Shown here: positions 19,050 through 28,169 of the stretch, in pieces
How positions within the stretch are numbered: the first letter of the stretch is position 1
Layout of the letters: every line of letters starts with the position of its first letter
Assembly (NCBI RefSeq): GCF_013179575.1
Contig: NZ_JABMCQ010000008.1
Location: forward strand, 1 to 54,785
Direction of reading: 5' to 3'
Length of the DNA: 54,785 nucleotides
Source of the DNA: Sphingobacterium shayense
GTDB lineage: Bacteria > Bacteroidota > Bacteroidia > Sphingobacteriales > Sphingobacteriaceae
Notes under the pieces: model-generated
Seen by the model: the letters and a program-made list of their open reading frames with translations, nothing else
Databases searched by the model: none
Told to the model about the DNA's origin: nothing
Translations under genes and position numbers: made by a program

Positions 19050-19134
19050 TCTGGCTTAAATTACTTGATATTATCATTCATCGGGCTCACAAATTCGTCC
19101 AACAAATAGCAAAAAAGGTATGTGTCAATAACGA

Positions 19135-20154
19135 TCAAACAGTCCCTTTGTTTTTAATAAGCATGGTAGGGAGAACAACTGTTTGGAAGTCTTCTACAGG
19201 ATATTTAGATTCAATTTGTGCTATAAGTAGTTCGGCGGCCCGCTTACCCATTTCGAATGCGGGCTGCTTTATCGCCGTAATTGAGGGAGAGAAGATATTG
19301 AACACCTTGGAATTGGTGAAACCAGCTACTGTAATTTTTTGAACATCTATATCCAGGCGTTCCTTTATTGCCTGCAAGTAACCGGTGGTTAATTTATCCC
19401 CCGAGATAAAAATAGCATCGTAACTCTGCTCAGAAAGTTCAGACACTGCTCTTTCAATCTCATCTTGATGTAGCCCCCCGTATGCACAATATTTTACCAG
19501 CTCTGGATAAAAGGGTAAATTATTGGCCTGAAGCCCTTTCTTGAACCCCTCTAAACGTTCCGAAGTTATAGATAGACTATGTATACCTGTCAAATGAGCG
19601 ATTTTTTTGTTCCCTTGTGAGGCTAGATAATTAACCGCTTCGAATCCACCTTGCCTATTATCGGCAATGACCTTATGGGAAGATATTCCGTTGGGTACGC
19701 GGTCAAAAAACACGATAGGGAATCCCCGATCCATGAGCTTTTTCAAATAGGATACGTCTGCGGTTTCTGCAGACATAGCCATCAATAGACCATCCGTCGA
19801 ACGGGAGAAAAGGTGCTCTACATTAAGTTTTTCGCGCTCGGCCGATTCATGAGTCTGAGAAATCACTACCTGATAATCTTTGCTATATGCGACAGATTCT
19901 ATACCATCAATAACCTGTGAGAAGAAGTTATTGGCGATCTCGGTTACAATGATACCTATACTATTGCTTTTGCGTTCCTTAAGACTTCTAGCTATAGGAT
20001 TAGCACGATAATTGATCTTTTGCGCATAGTCCATTACCAATTTCTTGGTCTCAGCGCTAATTTCATAGCTATCGCGTAGGGCCCGAGAAACTGTCGAAGT
20101 CGATAGGTTCAGTGCCTTTGCAATATCTTTAATGGTATAGTTTTCGAAAGCCAT
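19135..20154 (-). CDS. LacI-family transcriptional regulator
   Basis: A regulator of about 339 residues. The N-terminal helix-turn-helix (TIKDIAKALNLSTSTVSRAL, then hinge-helix NPIARSLKE) is followed by a periplasmic-binding-protein-like ligand domain from about residue 60. I chose the ATG at 20154 (MAFENYTIKD); 13 residues upstream to 20193 (MCFFRYNYLFLPN) are unlike a LacI start. It lies just past the terminator of the galacturonate operon, so it is transcribed separately or by read-through. A hexuronate or breakdown product is the likely effector, and the paired palindromes at 33648 and 35587 are candidate operators; both points are inference. Confidence 0.9.
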   Translation of the reverse strand: MAFENYTIKDIAKALNLSTSTVSRALRDSYEISAETKKLVMDYAQKINYRANPIARSLKERKSNSIGIIVTEIANNFFSQVIDGIESVAYSKDYQVVISQTHESAEREKLNVEHLFSRSTDGLLMAMSAETADVSYLKKLMDRGFPIVFFDRVPNGISSHKVIADNRQGGFEAVNYLASQGNKKIAHLTGIHSLSITSERLEGFKKGLQANNLPFYPELVKYCAYGGLHQDEIERAVSELSEQSYDAIFISGDKLTTGYLQAIKERLDIDVQKITVAGFTNSKVFNIFSPSITAIKQPAFEMGKRAAELLIAQIESKYPVEDFQTVVLPTMLIKNKGTV

Positions 20155-20212
20155 ATTAGGTAAAAATAGATAATTATACCTAAAAAAACACAAGAAAGCG
20201 AAGGAAGGCTTA

Positions 20213-20252
20213 TATTAAGAAAAGAACAGGGGCGGCCAGCAACCGACCCCTG
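20213..20252 (-). terminator. Rho-independent terminator of the galacturonate operon
   Basis: Just past the aldehyde dehydrogenase stop, the arms CAGGGG(C)GG (20227-20235) and CCGACCCCTG (20243-20252) pair over nine base pairs with one bulged A and a seven-base loop. On the minus strand the stem is followed by TTCTTTTCTT. It marks the end of the long operon and separates it from the lacI gene. Confidence 0.75.
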
Positions 20253-20267
20253 CACCTAACTATGTAA

Positions 20268-21887
20268 CTAAAAGATGTATTTTGTGCTTAAGAAATTTGA
20301 ACTGTGATCACCAACGATCTCGTTCAGTAATTTCTTGTTGCTTTCACTATTTTTTGTTGCCACTAACGACCGAATAGAGAATGAACGCAGTGCATCAACT
20401 ACCGAGAGGGTGCCTTCAGCACTGTCTTTACGCCCTGTGAAAGGAAATGTATCGGGTCCCCGTTGACATTGACTATTTACATTCACGCGGCTCACTTGAT
20501 TTACCAGCGGATCGATAAGCGACGATATTACAGCGGCATTGTTACTGAAAATACTCACCTGCTGTCCATGTGAGGACTCTATTAAATATTCAATAGGTTC
20601 CTCTAAATCATCAAACGGTACGACCGGAATTACAGGACCAAATTGTTCTTCCCGATAGAGTTTCATTTGAGAATTCACCGGATAAACGATGGCCGGATAG
20701 AAGAAGGATTCTAATGTTTTGCCACCATTTTCATTGACAACTTTTGCACCATATTTCTTCGCATCTTCGAGGCACTCCGTTAAATAGGCTGGTTTATTGG
20801 GTTCCGGTACAGGCGTAAGCGCAACCCCCTTTTCCCAAGGCATTCCGTATTTCAACTTAGCTACTTCAGCGCTTAAACGCTTTAAGAACTCTTGCGCGAT
20901 ACTGCGGTGGACGTAGACAATCTTTAAAGCCGTACAACGCTGCCCATTAAAAGAAAGCGAACCCAGAACCGTCTCGGAGACAGCTAGATCTATGTCTGCA
21001 TCCTTAGAGATGATCGCCGCATTTTTGGCATCTAGCCCTAAAATTGCGCGCAGTCTATTAACTTTTGGATGTAATTTCTTTAATGAGTCTGCAACTCGGC
21101 TTGACCCGATCAAAGTAAGAACGTTGATCTTTCCAGACTGCATCAGTTGCGGAACAATTTTATTTCCCCTTCCATAAATAGTATTGACTACTCCTTTTGG
21201 AAAGCTGCTACGGAAGGCTTCGAGAAGGGGGTAATGCAATAATGTACCGTGTTTAGGCGGTTTGAAAAGAAGTGTGTTCCCCATTATTAGCGCAGGAATT
21301 AGCGTGGTAAAAGTTTCATTCAACGGATAGTTGAATGGGCCCATACAGAGTACCACACCTAGAGGTGAACGGCGAATCTGCGCAATGATCCCTTGCTCTA
21401 TCTGAAAACGCGAAGAATCACGGTCAATATCCTTAAGCGCATCAATAGTTGCATAGATATATTCGACAGTACGATCAAACTCCTTTATAGAATCAGAAAA
21501 CGATTTTCCTATTTCCCACATGATAAGCTTGACAACGATGTCTTTCTTCTCAATCATCTTCTGTGTGAACTCTTCCACGCAAGCTATTCTGTCAGCCACA
21601 CTCATTGTCGGCCAGACGCCACGACCATTGTCGTAGGCATTCACAGCGGCATCTAGCGCTTCCATCGATTCTTTTTCGGTACAGACCGGGTAGCTTCCAA
21701 TGCGCTTTCGCTGTAGTCCGTCTTTTGTCTTCACACATACTGGTGAGAACACTTCGCTAACCTGGCCTGACCACGGCAACATCTCGCCGTTGGAAAGGAA
21801 CTCACGCTGGTCAATCTGCTCCAGCAGGGCATATTCCTCCGGGATGTCTTCTTCCCGGTAGAATATCCGCTCTAAATCTACTTCCAT
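20268..21887 (-). CDS. GapN-like NADP-dependent glyceraldehyde-3-phosphate / aldehyde dehydrogenase
   Basis: Aldehyde dehydrogenase superfamily protein of 539 residues. The active-site Cys is in SFNGQRCTALK (about residue 317), which matches the GapN group. Other family blocks are MGPFNYPLNETF, GNTLLFKPP and REEQFGPVIPVVPFDD. Non-phosphorylating GAPDH oxidises glyceraldehyde 3-phosphate to 3-phosphoglycerate with NADPH production, which fits its place after the KDPG aldolase gene. The usual LELGGKN block reads LGLDAKN (about 282-288), so the position of the usual general-base Glu is Gly and an Asp sits two residues later. Final gene of the operon, 41 bp after exuT. Another aldehyde substrate is possible. 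Confidence 0.8.
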   Translation of the reverse strand: MEVDLERIFYREEDIPEEYALLEQIDQREFLSNGEMLPWSGQVSEVFSPVCVKTKDGLQRKRIGSYPVCTEKESMEALDAAVNAYDNGRGVWPTMSVADRIACVEEFTQKMIEKKDIVVKLIMWEIGKSFSDSIKEFDRTVEYIYATIDALKDIDRDSSRFQIEQGIIAQIRRSPLGVVLCMGPFNYPLNETFTTLIPALIMGNTLLFKPPKHGTLLHYPLLEAFRSSFPKGVVNTIYGRGNKIVPQLMQSGKINVLTLIGSSRVADSLKKLHPKVNRLRAILGLDAKNAAIISKDADIDLAVSETVLGSLSFNGQRCTALKIVYVHRSIAQEFLKRLSAEVAKLKYGMPWEKGVALTPVPEPNKPAYLTECLEDAKKYGAKVVNENGGKTLESFFYPAIVYPVNSQMKLYREEQFGPVIPVVPFDDLEEPIEYLIESSHGQQVSIFSNNAAVISSLIDPLVNQVSRVNVNSQCQRGPDTFPFTGRKDSAEGTLSVVDALRSFSIRSLVATKNSESNKKLLNEIVGDHSSNFLSTKYIF

Positions 21888-21928
21888 TTTTGTTTTAAAA
21901 TATAGGGTGATAAAAATTAGTCATTCTG

Positions 21929-23365
21929 TTAGTCTTTAATCATCTCCATCCGTGGTACTAGAGACTTCATCACAAACCACGCTATTAGATATGCTACCGC
22001 ACAGAAAGAGAATACGATAAAATAACCGGCCTCTTCCCCTTGAAATCCCATAAACTTCATTTGCGTTTGCCCTGCATGGTCAAAAAGCAATCCTGATCCG
22101 TAATTGATAAAAGTAGAGCCGACACCGCCTGCAAGCCCACCAATTCCGGTTACCGTAGCAATCATTCTTCGCGGAAACATGTCCCCCACAGTCGAGAAGA
22201 TGTTTGCAGACCATGCTTGGTGGGCTGCCGCTGCGAAACCGATTAACAGTACTGGAACCCAGTAGCTGATGTGCCCTAATGGCTGAGCCACTAAAACAAT
22301 GAGCGGAATAAAAGCGAAGATCAACATGGATCGCATACGACCTTGGTAGGGGTCTAATCCTTTTTTCTCCACGAAGTATGTTGGTAACCATCCTCCAATA
22401 ATTGAGAGTAGGGTGATTAGATAGAGTACAAAAATCGCAAGCTGCCCTTCGGTATCGGAAGATTTTATATCGTAGACAGACGACAAATAGGCTGGCATCC
22501 AGAAAAGAAAGAACCACCAAACACCGTCTGTCATAAACTTACCAAAAGCGAAAGCCCAAGTCTGTTTGTATTTAAATGCACCGCGGAGGGACACTTTTTT
22601 CGCCTTTTGACCAGCGGCTGGCTCAGGCTCGTGGTCATTGTCCTGCATAATATATTCGAGCTCCGCTTTATTGACTTTTGGATGTTCGTGTGGCTTTCTA
22701 TACATAAAATTCCAAAATCCCATCCATACGAAGCCTAACGCACCGATGATAATAAACGACATTTCCCATCCCCACGTCTCAGCTATCACAGGAATTGTTA
22801 ACGGCGCCGCTAACGCTCCCACTGTAGCGCCAGCATTAAAAATACTTGTTGAAAGAGCACGATCTTTCTTGGGAAAATATTCAGCAGTAGCTTTTATTGC
22901 GGCCGGAAAATTCCCTGCCTCTCCTACAGCTAGCACAAACCTGGCGAAGATGAAAAGGACAACACTCACATTAATCACGCGGCTGACATCGTTCACTGTT
23001 GCGATAGCTTCTTTCGCTCCATGGAAGCCGACAAACCATTCTCCAGCAACAATCCCTGAGGTTGCAATACCACAAAAAGCGTGTAGAACCGCTCCGATAG
23101 ACCATACGCCTATGGCCCATAAAAATCCTTTTTTTGTATCCAACCAGTCAACTAAGCGACCAGCAAAAAGCATACTTACCGCGTAGAAAATAGAAAACAA
23201 TGCGGTTATAAGACCATAATCACTATTGGTCCAGTGGAATTCTGGACTTATGAAATCTTTCCATGTTAGCGAGAGAACCTGTCGGTCCATATAGTTTATT
23301 GTGGTCGCAAAAAACAGAAGCATACAGATCGACCATCTGTAATTGCCCTTTTTAACATTAGTCAT
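21929..23365 (-). CDS. exuT: Hexuronate transporter, MFS/ACS family (ExuT-like)
   Basis: A 478-residue inner-membrane transporter. The N terminus WSICMLLFFATTINYMDRQV is characteristic of the anion:cation symporter family that includes ExuT. About 12 membrane segments, the conserved RFVLAVGEAGNFPAAIK stretch in segment 4, and a charged central loop (about 225-262) are visible. Lying between eda and the GapN-like gene inside a uronate operon, it should bring galacturonate or glucuronate across the inner membrane. Confidence 0.9.
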   Translation of the reverse strand: MTNVKKGNYRWSICMLLFFATTINYMDRQVLSLTWKDFISPEFHWTNSDYGLITALFSIFYAVSMLFAGRLVDWLDTKKGFLWAIGVWSIGAVLHAFCGIATSGIVAGEWFVGFHGAKEAIATVNDVSRVINVSVVLFIFARFVLAVGEAGNFPAAIKATAEYFPKKDRALSTSIFNAGATVGALAAPLTIPVIAETWGWEMSFIIIGALGFVWMGFWNFMYRKPHEHPKVNKAELEYIMQDNDHEPEPAAGQKAKKVSLRGAFKYKQTWAFAFGKFMTDGVWWFFLFWMPAYLSSVYDIKSSDTEGQLAIFVLYLITLLSIIGGWLPTYFVEKKGLDPYQGRMRSMLIFAFIPLIVLVAQPLGHISYWVPVLLIGFAAAAHQAWSANIFSTVGDMFPRRMIATVTGIGGLAGGVGSTFINYGSGLLFDHAGQTQMKFMGFQGEEAGYFIVFSFCAVAYLIAWFVMKSLVPRMEMIKD

Positions 23366-23425
23366 TGGTATAGTTTATAAGGTTCAAATAATAGTTATCA
23401 TGAGTTAGGTAGGTTGAGGCAAGAA

Positions 23426-24073
23426 CTAGCTCCTTGCCTGTTGGACCAGATCTAGTGCCTCCTTTGTTCTCTCTGTCAGTCCATTCGTATCTTTAGGGTT
23501 AATCAGTTTGCTTCCCATTCCTACGGCAAATACCCCCGCTTTGAACCAAGCAGAAAGATTCTCGATCTCTAAATCAACACCTCCTGTGGGCATGAACAGC
23601 TGCCCCTTAAAAAGCTCACGAATGGCCGTCAGAAATCCAGGGCCTAGAATATTGGCCGGAAAGAGCTTGATAAGTCCCGCTCCCGCTTGCTGGGCAAGAG
23701 CAATTTCTGTAGGGGTCATACAACCAGGCACCCATAAAAGGCCGGCCTGATGGGCGAGTTCTCCGACCTGGGTATTAACCGTCGGAGCGACGATGAAATC
23801 AGCTCCGACATTAATAAAATCACGCGCTTGCTGCTCGGTTTTGATAGTACCTATACCCAAATAGAGGCCCGGCATATTTTTATTACGTGCCGCAATAAGA
23901 GCTTTAAACACGTCTAGAGCCTCTTCACCGCGATTAGTGAATTCAAACACGCGGATCCCACTTGCGTACAAGTTCTGCACAATAGCAACGCTTTCCTGCG
24001 CCTGAGCGTGGTAAAAAAGAGGGAGCATCCCTTGATGCTGTATAGCTTCTAATACTTCGTTTCTTTTAGTCAT
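23426..24073 (-). CDS. eda: KDPG aldolase (2-dehydro-3-deoxy-phosphogluconate aldolase)
   Basis: Splits 2-keto-3-deoxy-6-phosphogluconate into pyruvate and glyceraldehyde 3-phosphate. The 215-residue class I aldolase barrel shows VFEFTNRGE, LGIGTIKT, VAPTVNTQV, VPGCMTPTE, the Schiff-base Lys in LIKLFPAN and the phosphate-binding FMPTGGV. It overlaps kdgK by 8 bp, so the two are translationally linked in pathway order. Confidence 0.95.
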   Translation of the reverse strand: MTKRNEVLEAIQHQGMLPLFYHAQAQESVAIVQNLYASGIRVFEFTNRGEEALDVFKALIAARNKNMPGLYLGIGTIKTEQQARDFINVGADFIVAPTVNTQVGELAHQAGLLWVPGCMTPTEIALAQQAGAGLIKLFPANILGPGFLTAIRELFKGQLFMPTGGVDLEIENLSAWFKAGVFAVGMGSKLINPKDTNGLTERTKEALDLVQQARS

Positions 24074-25097
24074 GTTGTATTCTTTTTTCTATTTCCGACA
24101 CCGAACTGGACGTTGCATCGCTGGCAATAAATAGTTTATCATAGGCCGCTGCGGTCGCAAATTCGAGCGTATAATTAGGATCTCTCCCTTGATAAAATCC
24201 GTAGATCAATCCTGCCATAAAGCAATCTCCACTACCGACTTTATCTACTATAGATTTTGAAAGGTACTCATTTGAAACCAAAAGACTGTCCTGTGCCTTA
24301 AGGGTAGTAAAATATTTTATCCCTGTTTGAGCATAGTCAAAACGAAAAGTATTTGCCACATATTTGCAGTTTTCAAAACGCTGCTGTAGCTCGATGCTTG
24401 TACGTTTGGCCTGTTCCAAGAGAGCTTGCTTTGGATATTCATCTTTAACCTCTAGAAACTGCTCATCCAAGTCTGTCCCTAACATCAAATTCGCAGCCCA
24501 AATATTACCCATGATCAGATCACAGTATGCAGCAAGGACAGGCATAACCTCTATCGGCGTTTTACCATATTTCCAAAGCTTAGCTCTATAATTGAGATCC
24601 AATGAAATACGAATGTTGCGCGCCTTAGCTTGTTTAAGAGCTTCCAAGCACATATCCGCGACGTTCTGATTTATTGCAGGACATATCGCGGAGAAATGAA
24701 ACCATTCTATGCCATCAAGCAAGACGTCCCAATTGATGTCTTCAGCCGATAACGTTGCAAAGGATGATCCTGCGCGATCGTATACCACTCCTGCATTTTT
24801 TACATCTTTACCTTTTGGCAAGTAGTAAATTCCAAGTCGATCCCCGGACCAGTGCATACGCGAAACATCAATCCCTTTATCTTGCAAATTCGAAGCTATA
24901 TCATGACATATAGCGTTATCGGGCATAGCCGAACTATACGCACTAGGCAGACCCCATTTTGAAAGGGCTGTGGCAACATTGAGCTCTGCGCCACCCACAT
25001 AGAAAGGGAGAACACCACTTTCAACCCAATTGGAACTTGTATCTGGCGAGATCCGCAAAAGAATCTCACCGAAATTCAAAATTTTTGCACCACCCAT
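24066..25097 (-). CDS. kdgK: 2-keto-3-deoxygluconate kinase (PfkB family)
   Basis: Phosphorylates 2-keto-3-deoxygluconate to KDPG. About 343 residues of ribokinase/PfkB fold: GEILLRISP near the start, the substrate-loop glycines in PFYVGGAELNVATALSKWG, and the C-terminal signature KVGSGDCFMAGLIYG with the catalytic Asp. The ATG at 25097 is preferred over the GTG at 25100. It lies 5 bp after uxaC and overlaps eda by 8 bp. Confidence 0.93.
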   Translation of the reverse strand: MGGAKILNFGEILLRISPDTSSNWVESGVLPFYVGGAELNVATALSKWGLPSAYSSAMPDNAICHDIASNLQDKGIDVSRMHWSGDRLGIYYLPKGKDVKNAGVVYDRAGSSFATLSAEDINWDVLLDGIEWFHFSAICPAINQNVADMCLEALKQAKARNIRISLDLNYRAKLWKYGKTPIEVMPVLAAYCDLIMGNIWAANLMLGTDLDEQFLEVKDEYPKQALLEQAKRTSIELQQRFENCKYVANTFRFDYAQTGIKYFTTLKAQDSLLVSNEYLSKSIVDKVGSGDCFMAGLIYGFYQGRDPNYTLEFATAAAYDKLFIASDATSSSVSEIEKRIQHD

Positions 25098-25102
25098 CAC
25101 TG

Positions 25103-26503
25103 TTAAAAGTTGAAGTAATTTTTAGCGTTATGATAACTTATATCGCTAATAATTTTTCCAATCCATTCCAGATCGTTTGGCAATTCACCTTTTTGCACAT
25201 CCTCCCCGAAGATATCACAGAGTAAGCGGCGAAAATACTCATGACGTGGGAATGATAGAAAACTTCGTGAATCTGTAAGCATCCCTACTAAACCACTAAT
25301 TAATCCCATATTCGACAGCGCATTTATTTGTTTAGTCATACCGTCTTTCTGATCCAAAAACCACCATGCTGATCCAAATTGTATTTTTCCTTTTATTTTG
25401 CCGTCATTGAAGTTTCCGATCATGGTAGCAATAAGTTCATTATCTGCAGGGTTCAAATTGTAAAGGATCGTCTTCGCTAGCTGGTCCGTACTATCTAATT
25501 TATTTAAAAATTTGGATAAACTGCGCGCTTGGCTGAAATCCCCAATAGAATCATATCCCGTGTCGGGGCCGTTTATACGAAGCATGCGTTCGTTGTTGTT
25601 ACGCAGTGCGCCAAGGTGGAACTGTTGCACCCAACCTTTTTCGTGATCCCAACGCGCAAAGGCGATGAGCATTGCCGATTTAAATTTTAGGTTCTCTGTA
25701 TAGGTAATCTGGTCGCCGCTCCGGATCTTTTGGAATACCTGCGCGATTTCGTCCTGCGTATAGTCCTCCGCATATATTTGCTCTAGCCCATGATCCGAGA
25801 CTGAACATCCATTTTCTGCAAAAAAATCATGACGTGCTTTTAGAGCCGCGAGGTACCCCTCATAGGTTTCAATATTGCTGCCTGCTACCTTCTCCAGCTT
25901 GGAAATATAGGCATTAAGCGCCGGTATGTCATCTGCATTCATCGCTTTATCAGGACGGAATGCAGGGAGCATTTTGAAGCTTTCGTCTTCTCGAGCGAAC
26001 TGCTGATGATATTCAAGGGAATCTATGGGATCATCGGTCGTACAGACAACCTCGACATTCATTCTTTTAAGAAGTCCGCGCACCGAATACTCTGGTGTTG
26101 CAAGAAGCTCTGCTGTCTGATCATATATCTTTTCTGCTGTTTCAGGCGAAAGAAGCTCGGTGATACCAAAGTAACGCTGCAGCTCCAAGTGCGTCCAGTG
26201 GTAAAGCGGATTGCGCATCGTATAAGGGACCGTTTCTGCCCATTTCAAAAATTTCTCCTTGTCAGTGGCGTCTCCCGTTATGTATTTTTCATCTACACCA
26301 TTCGCGCGCATTGCTCTCCATTTATAATGATCACCATTGAGCCACACTTGGGTGATATTCTCAAATCGACTGTTGTTAGCGATTTGCTCTGGAATTAAAT
26401 GGTTATGATAGTCAATGATCGGCTGATTCTTTGCATACTGATTGTACAGATCCTGTGCCGTTTTACTATTTAATAGAAAATTATCGTCTAGAAAATTCTT
26501 CAT
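25103..26503 (-). CDS. uxaC: Glucuronate/galacturonate isomerase
   Basis: Uronate isomerase of 466 residues that turns D-galacturonate into D-tagaturonate (and glucuronate into fructuronate). It has the amidohydrolase-like barrel opening with PIIDYHNHLIPEQIANN (metal-type His pair), TWxH-like LYHWTHLELQRYFGI, VVCTTDDPIDSLEYH, and the C-terminal SFLSFPRHEYFRRLLC. Length is typical of UxaC. It sits between uxaA (19-bp gap) and kdgK (5-bp gap). Confidence 0.96.
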   Translation of the reverse strand: MKNFLDDNFLLNSKTAQDLYNQYAKNQPIIDYHNHLIPEQIANNSRFENITQVWLNGDHYKWRAMRANGVDEKYITGDATDKEKFLKWAETVPYTMRNPLYHWTHLELQRYFGITELLSPETAEKIYDQTAELLATPEYSVRGLLKRMNVEVVCTTDDPIDSLEYHQQFAREDESFKMLPAFRPDKAMNADDIPALNAYISKLEKVAGSNIETYEGYLAALKARHDFFAENGCSVSDHGLEQIYAEDYTQDEIAQVFQKIRSGDQITYTENLKFKSAMLIAFARWDHEKGWVQQFHLGALRNNNERMLRINGPDTGYDSIGDFSQARSLSKFLNKLDSTDQLAKTILYNLNPADNELIATMIGNFNDGKIKGKIQFGSAWWFLDQKDGMTKQINALSNMGLISGLVGMLTDSRSFLSFPRHEYFRRLLCDIFGEDVQKGELPNDLEWIGKIISDISYHNAKNYFNF

Positions 26504-26522
26504 GTCTTACGTCTGTATAAAA

Positions 26523-28169
26523 TTATAAACTAACACCTCGTTTCCAAGGAATAAAATCGTCCTGATTAAGCTGTACCGCTTTAGGTATCACCTCCCCACT
26601 AGCGGCTTTAATACAATACTCGAGGATTTCTTCCCCCATTTGCTCAATGGTCTTCTCTCCATCGATCACTGGCCCGGTATTAATATCAATAATATCACCC
26701 ATCCGGCGGGTAAGCTCGTTGTTCGTAGCCACTTTAATTACTGGGCATATCGGATTTCCTGTTGGCGTTCCAAGCCCTGTGGTGAAAAGTATCAGTGTCG
26801 CCCCGGATGCCGCTTTACCTGTTGTAGCCTCCACATCGTTACCAGGAGTGCATACCAAATTTAGTCCCGGTTTCGTCGCTTGCTCGGTATAATCAAGCAC
26901 GTCTACCACGGGAGAAGTACCCCCCTTTTTTGCTGCTCCGGTGCTCTTTATAGCGTCCGTTATTAAACCGTCGCGTATGTTTCCCGGTGAAGGATTCATG
27001 TGAAACCCAGAGCCGACATCTTCTGCCGCCTTGCTATAGGCGCCCATTAATCGAATAAATTTCTTCGCGGCCTCAGGGTCCAACGTCCTGTCAATGAGGT
27101 TCTGCTCTGCGCCGCAAAGCTCAGGAAACTCCGCCAGAAGCACTTTTCCCCCTAGAGCGACAAGCAGATCGGAGGTGTATCCTACTGCTGGGTTTGCCGA
27201 AATACCGCTAAAGCCATCACTACCTCCGCATTTTACGCCCAAAGTAAGTTTAGAGAGCGGAGCAGGTACTCTTTTGAATTTATTAATCTCTACCAGACCG
27301 GCAAAAGTTCTCTGTATGGCTTCTTTTATAAGCGACTCTTCGCTTTTCGATTGCTGCTGTTCGAAGACAAAAAGAGGCTTATCAAACTTTGGGTTCCGCG
27401 ATTTAATATCACTTATAAGATCACTAAGTTGCAAGTTTTGACACCCTAACGAAAGTACTGTCACACCCGCAACATTGGGATGGTCAGCATAGGCGGCGAG
27501 CAATTTACCGAGCACCGCAGCGTCTTGACGAATACCGCCACAGCCTCCTTGGTGATTTAAAAACTTGATACCGTCTACGTTTTCAAATACACGGCTTTTC
27601 TTGTGGTTAACCGCCGAGATGCTCTCGATATCTAATTTCTCGATATCGACACCCTCTGCATATGCCGCAAGAAGTTCGTGGGTGAAGTCGCGATATCTTC
27701 CCGTTACGGAGTAACCAAGCTCGTTATACAACGCCTCTTTGATCACGTCGAGATTACGGTTTTCACAAAAAACTGTAGGAATGAAAAGCCAGTAGTTCGC
27801 TGTCCCGACGCTCCCGTCACTGCGCTGATAACCGGCGAATGTTCTTCCCTCAAAGCGGCTCACGTCAGGTTTCTCCCAATGGTAATTATACGGGCGGAAG
27901 GTGTACGGGTCGGCCGCATGTTTGGTATTCTCTGTGGTCATCAATCCTCCACGAGGTATATCATGCTGTGCTTTACCAACAAGAACACCGTACATATAAA
28001 TCTCACTACCAACCTGCATGTCCTGCATAAAAAACTTATGCTTGGCGGCGATAGCATCCTGCAATTCATACACACTCCCCTCAAACTCGATCCGCTCTCC
28101 TTTAGATAGATCCTGCAACGCTACTAACACGTTGTCCTTGGGATGGATCTTTAATATTCTACTTGCCAT
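26523..28169 (-). CDS. uxaA: Altronate dehydratase
   Basis: Dehydrates D-altronate to 2-keto-3-deoxygluconate. The 548-residue protein has an N-terminal SAF domain (about 1-95, with the MQVGSEIYMYGVLVGKAQHDIPRGG stretch interrupted by family-typical residues) joined to the large catalytic part. That part shows the Cys- and Gly-rich motifs HQGGCGGIRQD, LSLGCQNLQ, LGVKCGGSDGFSGISANPA and LCGAEQNL, which would hold an iron centre. The full two-domain form is present. It overlaps uxaB by 19 bp. Confidence 0.95.
   Translation of the reverse strand: MASRILKIHPKDNVLVALQDLSKGERIEFEGSVYELQDAIAAKHKFFMQDMQVGSEIYMYGVLVGKAQHDIPRGGLMTTENTKHAADPYTFRPYNYHWEKPDVSRFEGRTFAGYQRSDGSVGTANYWLFIPTVFCENRNLDVIKEALYNELGYSVTGRYRDFTHELLAAYAEGVDIEKLDIESISAVNHKKSRVFENVDGIKFLNHQGGCGGIRQDAAVLGKLLAAYADHPNVAGVTVLSLGCQNLQLSDLISDIKSRNPKFDKPLFVFEQQQSKSEESLIKEAIQRTFAGLVEINKFKRVPAPLSKLTLGVKCGGSDGFSGISANPAVGYTSDLLVALGGKVLLAEFPELCGAEQNLIDRTLDPEAAKKFIRLMGAYSKAAEDVGSGFHMNPSPGNIRDGLITDAIKSTGAAKKGGTSPVVDVLDYTEQATKPGLNLVCTPGNDVEATTGKAASGATLILFTTGLGTPTGNPICPVIKVATNNELTRRMGDIIDINTGPVIDGEKTIEQMGEEILEYCIKAASGEVIPKAVQLNQDDFIPWKRGVSL

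Noticed and set aside
22080..22520. A 146-residue minus-strand frame inside the exuT gene
   Set aside because: Out-of-frame shadow of the transporter gene; Cys/Arg-rich and without family features.
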